A DNA stretch of 6,883 bases from Actinomycetes bacterium (GTDB taxonomy: Bacteria > Actinomycetota > Acidimicrobiia > Acidimicrobiales > UBA8190). Positions 5,347-6,883 of the stretch are shown piece by piece. Position numbers and translations under genes: made by a program. The stretch is taken from NCBI GenBank assembly GCA_021779775.1, contig JAJYAB010000093.1, positions 1 through 6,883 on the forward strand, in the 5' to 3' direction. Below the pieces are notes generated by a model that saw nothing but the letters and a program-made list of their open reading frames with translations, did no database searches and was not told where the DNA came from. The number at the start of each line of letters is the position of its first letter. Within the stretch, counting starts at the first letter, position 1.

Positions 5347-6103
5347 AGGTTCCAGCCAGGTGCTGGCCGAAGAAGGCCCAGATGCGCTGCCAGCCCTCGT
5401 TGGCTGCGTCAGGACGATAGGCGGGGCGGTCCGCGGCGAAGAACGCATGGCCGGCACCGGGAAAGGTGTGGAGCTCGTAGGTCTTGCCGTGATGTCGTAA
5501 CGCCTGCTCGAGCTCACCCACCTGCTCGGGCGAGGGGAACTGGTCTTCTGAACCGAAGAGCCCGAGCAGCGGGCATGACAGCTGCTCAGTCAGGTGCACG
5601 ATCGGCCCGACGCGCAGGGGCATCCCTTCCGGCGGGATGCCCACGATGAAGGCGCCGTAGCAGTCCACCGCAGCGTCGAGAGGCAACGAGCACGCGGCAA
5701 GGAACGACTGGCGGCCACCCGAGCAGTAGCCGATGGTGCCGACCCGGCCGTTCGACGAGTCCAGTGCCTTCAGGGCCGCCGCGGCACCTGCCACGTCACC
5801 CACCAGGCGCTCGTCGGGAACGCCGCCGTTGGCCCGGGCCGTGGCGGCGGCATCGTCGGAAGCAGCGCCGGGCGCTTCGCGCCAGTAGAGGTTCGGGCAG
5901 ATGGCCAGGTAGCCGTGGGCGGCGAAGCGGCGGGTGATCTCCTTCGTCCCCTCGTCGAACCCTGGCATGTGGTGGATGACCACCACGCCACCGTGCAAGC
6001 CGTCTCCGAGCGGCTGGGCCAGATAGGCCTCGATCTGGTCGCCGCCGTGACCGGCGATCATCACCGGCTCGGCTTGCAGCGCCTCGGTCCTGGGATCGGT
6101 CAT
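5345..6103 (-). CDS. Dienelactone hydrolase family protein (alpha/beta hydrolase)
   Basis: The 252-residue protein has the dienelactone hydrolase triad: nucleophile C127 in GYCSGG (125-130), D187 in GSEDQFPSPEQV (185-195) and H219 in GAGHAFF (216-222). The early VVVIHHMPGFDEGTKE segment (40-54) corresponds to the oxyanion-side strand. True chlorocatechol-pathway enzymes carry a Glu there (E36 in Pseudomonas DLH) that is not evident here, so the physiological substrate may be another ester or lactone. It is cytoplasmic, with no signal peptide. No catechol dioxygenase or muconate cycloisomerase genes are nearby, which argues against assigning the chlorocatechol route. The start ATG overlaps the merR stop as ATGA (6100-6103), so translation is coupled. 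A DUF6295 gene follows after ten bases. Expression is probably under the MerR-type promoter at 6740-6770. Confidence 0.88.
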   Translation of the reverse strand: MTDPRTEALQAEPVMIAGHGGDQIEAYLAQPLGDGLHGGVVVIHHMPGFDEGTKEITRRFAAHGYLAICPNLYWREAPGAASDDAAATARANGGVPDERLVGDVAGAAAALKALDSSNGRVGTIGYCSGGRQSFLAACSLPLDAAVDCYGAFIVGIPPEGMPLRVGPIVHLTEQLSCPLLGLFGSEDQFPSPEQVGELEQALRHHGKTYELHTFPGAGHAFFAADRPAYRPDAANEGWQRIWAFFGQHLAGT

Positions 6104-6594
6104 CGGTGGGGCATCCCTGTCGCAGATGTCCGGTCGTCACCGTCGACCTCGGCGCGGATCCGCACCAGCATGTCCGCCTTGGCAGCTCGCTCGTCGCGAA
6201 ACGCGGCGATCCGGGCCAGTGTGTCGTCGAGCCGTTGCAAGAGCTGGTCGTTGGCCTCGATCGCCTCGTCCAGGAGCTGGCGTCGCCGTTCCTTGCCCAC
6301 CTCGGGCAGGCGGATCTCCGAGCGGACACGGTCGAGCACGGCGACGTCGTCGGTGTCGAGCACGACGCGCACCTCGGCCAACGAGAACCCAAGGAGCTCC
6401 TGCAGCCCCCGGATGCGCGACACCCGCGTCATGTCGGCCGGGGTGTAGAGGCGCTCGCCGGTCTCGCGATGGTCGCTCGGGGACAGCAGCCCCTGCTCCT
6501 CCCAGTAGCGCAGGGTGCGGGTGGTGAGCCCGGTCTGCTTGGCCACCTCGCCGATCCGCAGCATCACGGGAGCGTCGGTCGATCGTCGCATCAT
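6100..6594 (-). CDS. MerR-family transcriptional regulator
   Basis: The 164-residue protein has an N-terminal winged helix-turn-helix: LRIGEVAKQTGLTTRTLRYW (12-31), then the wing EQGLLSPSDHRETGERLYTPAD (33-54) and the second helical pair through SLAEVRVVLD (71-80). Residues about 100-143 form a charged dimerisation coiled coil (KERRRQLLDEAIEANDQLLQ and onward). There is no cysteine anywhere, so it is not a thiol-type metal or redox sensor, and no fused effector domain is present, so the inducer is unknown. Two adjacent ATGs (6594 and 6591) follow GAGGAGG at four and seven bases; either may be the true start, giving 164 or 163 residues. The frame stays open upstream to 6801, but that part translates into a low-complexity Pro/Ser/Val/Arg stretch from the pentamer tract and is rejected. 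It is first gene of the operon and likely self-regulates through the 6730-6771 repeats. Confidence 0.9.
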   Translation of the reverse strand: MMRRSTDAPVMLRIGEVAKQTGLTTRTLRYWEEQGLLSPSDHRETGERLYTPADMTRVSRIRGLQELLGFSLAEVRVVLDTDDVAVLDRVRSEIRLPEVGKERRRQLLDEAIEANDQLLQRLDDTLARIAAFRDERAAKADMLVRIRAEVDGDDRTSATGMPHR

Positions 6595-6598
6595 GCTG

Positions 6599-6605
6599 CC
6601 TCCTC
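6599..6605 (-). promoter_or_regulatory. Shine-Dalgarno GAGGAGG for merR
   Basis: GAGGAGG on the minus strand lies four bases from ATG 6594 and seven bases from ATG 6591. Its strength argues against any start further upstream. The spacing slightly favours the second ATG. Confidence 0.75.
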
Positions 6606-6632
6606 GTGCGGATGGAACCCGTCCTGCCAGGC

Positions 6633-6697
6633 TGGGCGGGACGGGACGGGACGGGACGGGACGGGACGGGACGGGACTGGGCGGGACGGGACTGGGC
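6633..6697. repeat. Pentanucleotide (GGGAC)n tract in the merR leader
   Basis: Thirteen consecutive pentamers on the plus strand: TGGGC, then eight perfect GGGAC copies (6638-6677), TGGGC, two GGGAC copies (6683-6692) and TGGGC. On the mRNA strand of merR it reads as GUCCC repeats. It lies between the proposed promoter (6740-6770) and the ribosome site (6599-6605). A GGACGGG on the minus strand (6618-6624) can pair with any CCCGTCC register of the tract (nearest 6639-6645, 14-base loop), so a leader hairpin next to the ribosome site is possible. Being a pentamer, slippage would change leader length by five. Confidence 0.9.
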
Positions 6698-6729
6698 CGG
6701 ACGTCCTGGCCTCCCCGGCGACGCTGCTT

Positions 6730-6771
6730 GTCAACATTGATCTTAAGGTCAACATTGATCTTAACGTCAAC
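6730..6771. repeat. 18-bp direct-repeat array with dyads, probable MerR operator
   Basis: GTCAACATTGATCTTAAG (6730-6747) is followed directly by GTCAACATTGATCTTAAC (6748-6765) and a partial GTCAAC (6766-6771). Within it are two near-palindromes 18 bp apart, TTGATCTTAAGGTCAA (6737-6752, 14 of 16 symmetric) and TTGATCTTAACGTCAA (6755-6770, 12 of 16). A third dyad, AAGRTCAANNTTGAYCTT, spans the junction at 6744-6761. The array is markedly AT-rich against its GC-rich surroundings. Adjacency to a MerR gene makes it the natural autoregulatory site; binding is inferred. Confidence 0.75.
6740..6770 (-). promoter_or_regulatory. MerR-type promoter for the merR-hydrolase-DUF6295 operon (19-bp spacer)
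   Basis: On the minus strand TTGACG (6770 to 6765) and TAAGAT (6745 to 6740) form good -35 and -10 hexamers separated by 19 bp. Overlong 19-20 bp spacers with a dyad inside are the hallmark of MerR-activated promoters. Here the spacer contains the dyad centred between 6752 and 6753. Transcription would start near 6733, giving a leader of about 140 bases that includes the pentamer tract. Both hexamers are supplied by the 18-bp repeats themselves. Confidence 0.6.
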
Positions 6772-6883
6772 GTCATGATGATGCCGGTCGGCGTCGGGCA
6801 CGACGCATCCGACCCGGGGGAAGGGGTCCGTGTCGAGGAAGGGGTCCGTGCCGGGTGCTCCATGAGGACGGGTGCCCCCTAGA
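6772..6883. other. Right-edge region without a recognisable gene
   Basis: No supported coding region. A 14-bp direct repeat GGAAGGGGTCCGTG occurs at 6819-6832 and 6837-6850, again 18 bp apart. A short frame from ATG 6777 to the TAG at 6880-6882 encodes 34 residues with no recognised motif and no ribosome site. The region may be the upstream flank of a gene beyond the edge. Confidence 0.4.

Noticed and set aside
5335..5517. N-terminal extension of the DUF6295 protein
   Set aside because: It overlaps the hydrolase 3' end in another frame, and the strong GAGGAGG plus the MCTYLT start fix the ATG at 5334.
6633..6771. CRISPR array
   Set aside because: The pentamer tract and the 18-bp units are contiguous tandem repeats without unique spacers, and no cas gene is present.
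6595..6801. N-terminal extension of MerR through the pentamer tract
   Set aside because: The extension is low-complexity (Pro/Ser/Val/Arg) and crosses the proposed promoter; GAGGAGG marks the start at 6594 or 6591.
5594..6882. Plus-strand frames of 284 and 258 codons opposite the hydrolase and merR
   Set aside because: Antisense to genes with intact catalytic and helix-turn-helix motifs; no ribosome site or domain.

Overview
The window reads as chromosomal DNA from a high-GC actinobacterium. The codon third positions are strongly G/C. Two genes have a TANNNT box seven bases from the start codon, as expected of leaderless mRNAs, which are common in Actinobacteria. The DUF6295-type protein and the secreted 'ATSLQETKLRN' protein are also actinobacterial types. 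A lineage near Acidimicrobiia is my guess and is not proven by anything here. I see no tRNA, rRNA, insertion sequence or CRISPR array.

Layout. (1) Positions 1-1324, minus strand: a malyl-CoA/citramalyl-CoA lyase-type enzyme, followed 76 bases downstream by the N-terminal part of a membrane-anchored or secreted lysozyme-like protein that runs off the left edge. (2) Positions 1392-3428, minus strand: a two-gene unit made of an unassigned 234-aa protein with an IF-2B-like half and a DUF885-type metallopeptidase. They are coupled by a GTGA stop/start overlap. The unit starts at a leaderless-type promoter and ends at a GC-rich hairpin. (3) Positions 3487-4969, plus strand: the C-terminal half of an NlpC/P60 domain that lacks its catalytic cysteine, then an Lgt-family membrane protein in which most residues known to be essential in E. 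coli Lgt are replaced. (4) Positions 5062-6594, minus strand: a tightly packed operon of a MerR-family regulator, a dienelactone hydrolase-family enzyme (ATGA overlap) and a DUF6295-type protein (10-base gap). (5) Positions 6595-6883: the control region of that operon. It holds a (GGGAC)n pentamer tract in the probable mRNA leader and an AT-rich 18-bp repeat array that combines a TTGACG -35, a TAAGAT -10, a 19-bp spacer and several dyads, as expected of a MerR-type promoter.

How it fits together: the best-supported regulatory unit is the merR-hydrolase-DUF6295 operon, which probably controls itself through the 6730-6771 array. The CoA lyase is an ordinary metabolic gene of the glyoxylate-linked CoA-ester pathways. 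The most unusual items are the regulatory array with the adjoining pentamer tract and the active-site-depleted Lgt homologue.
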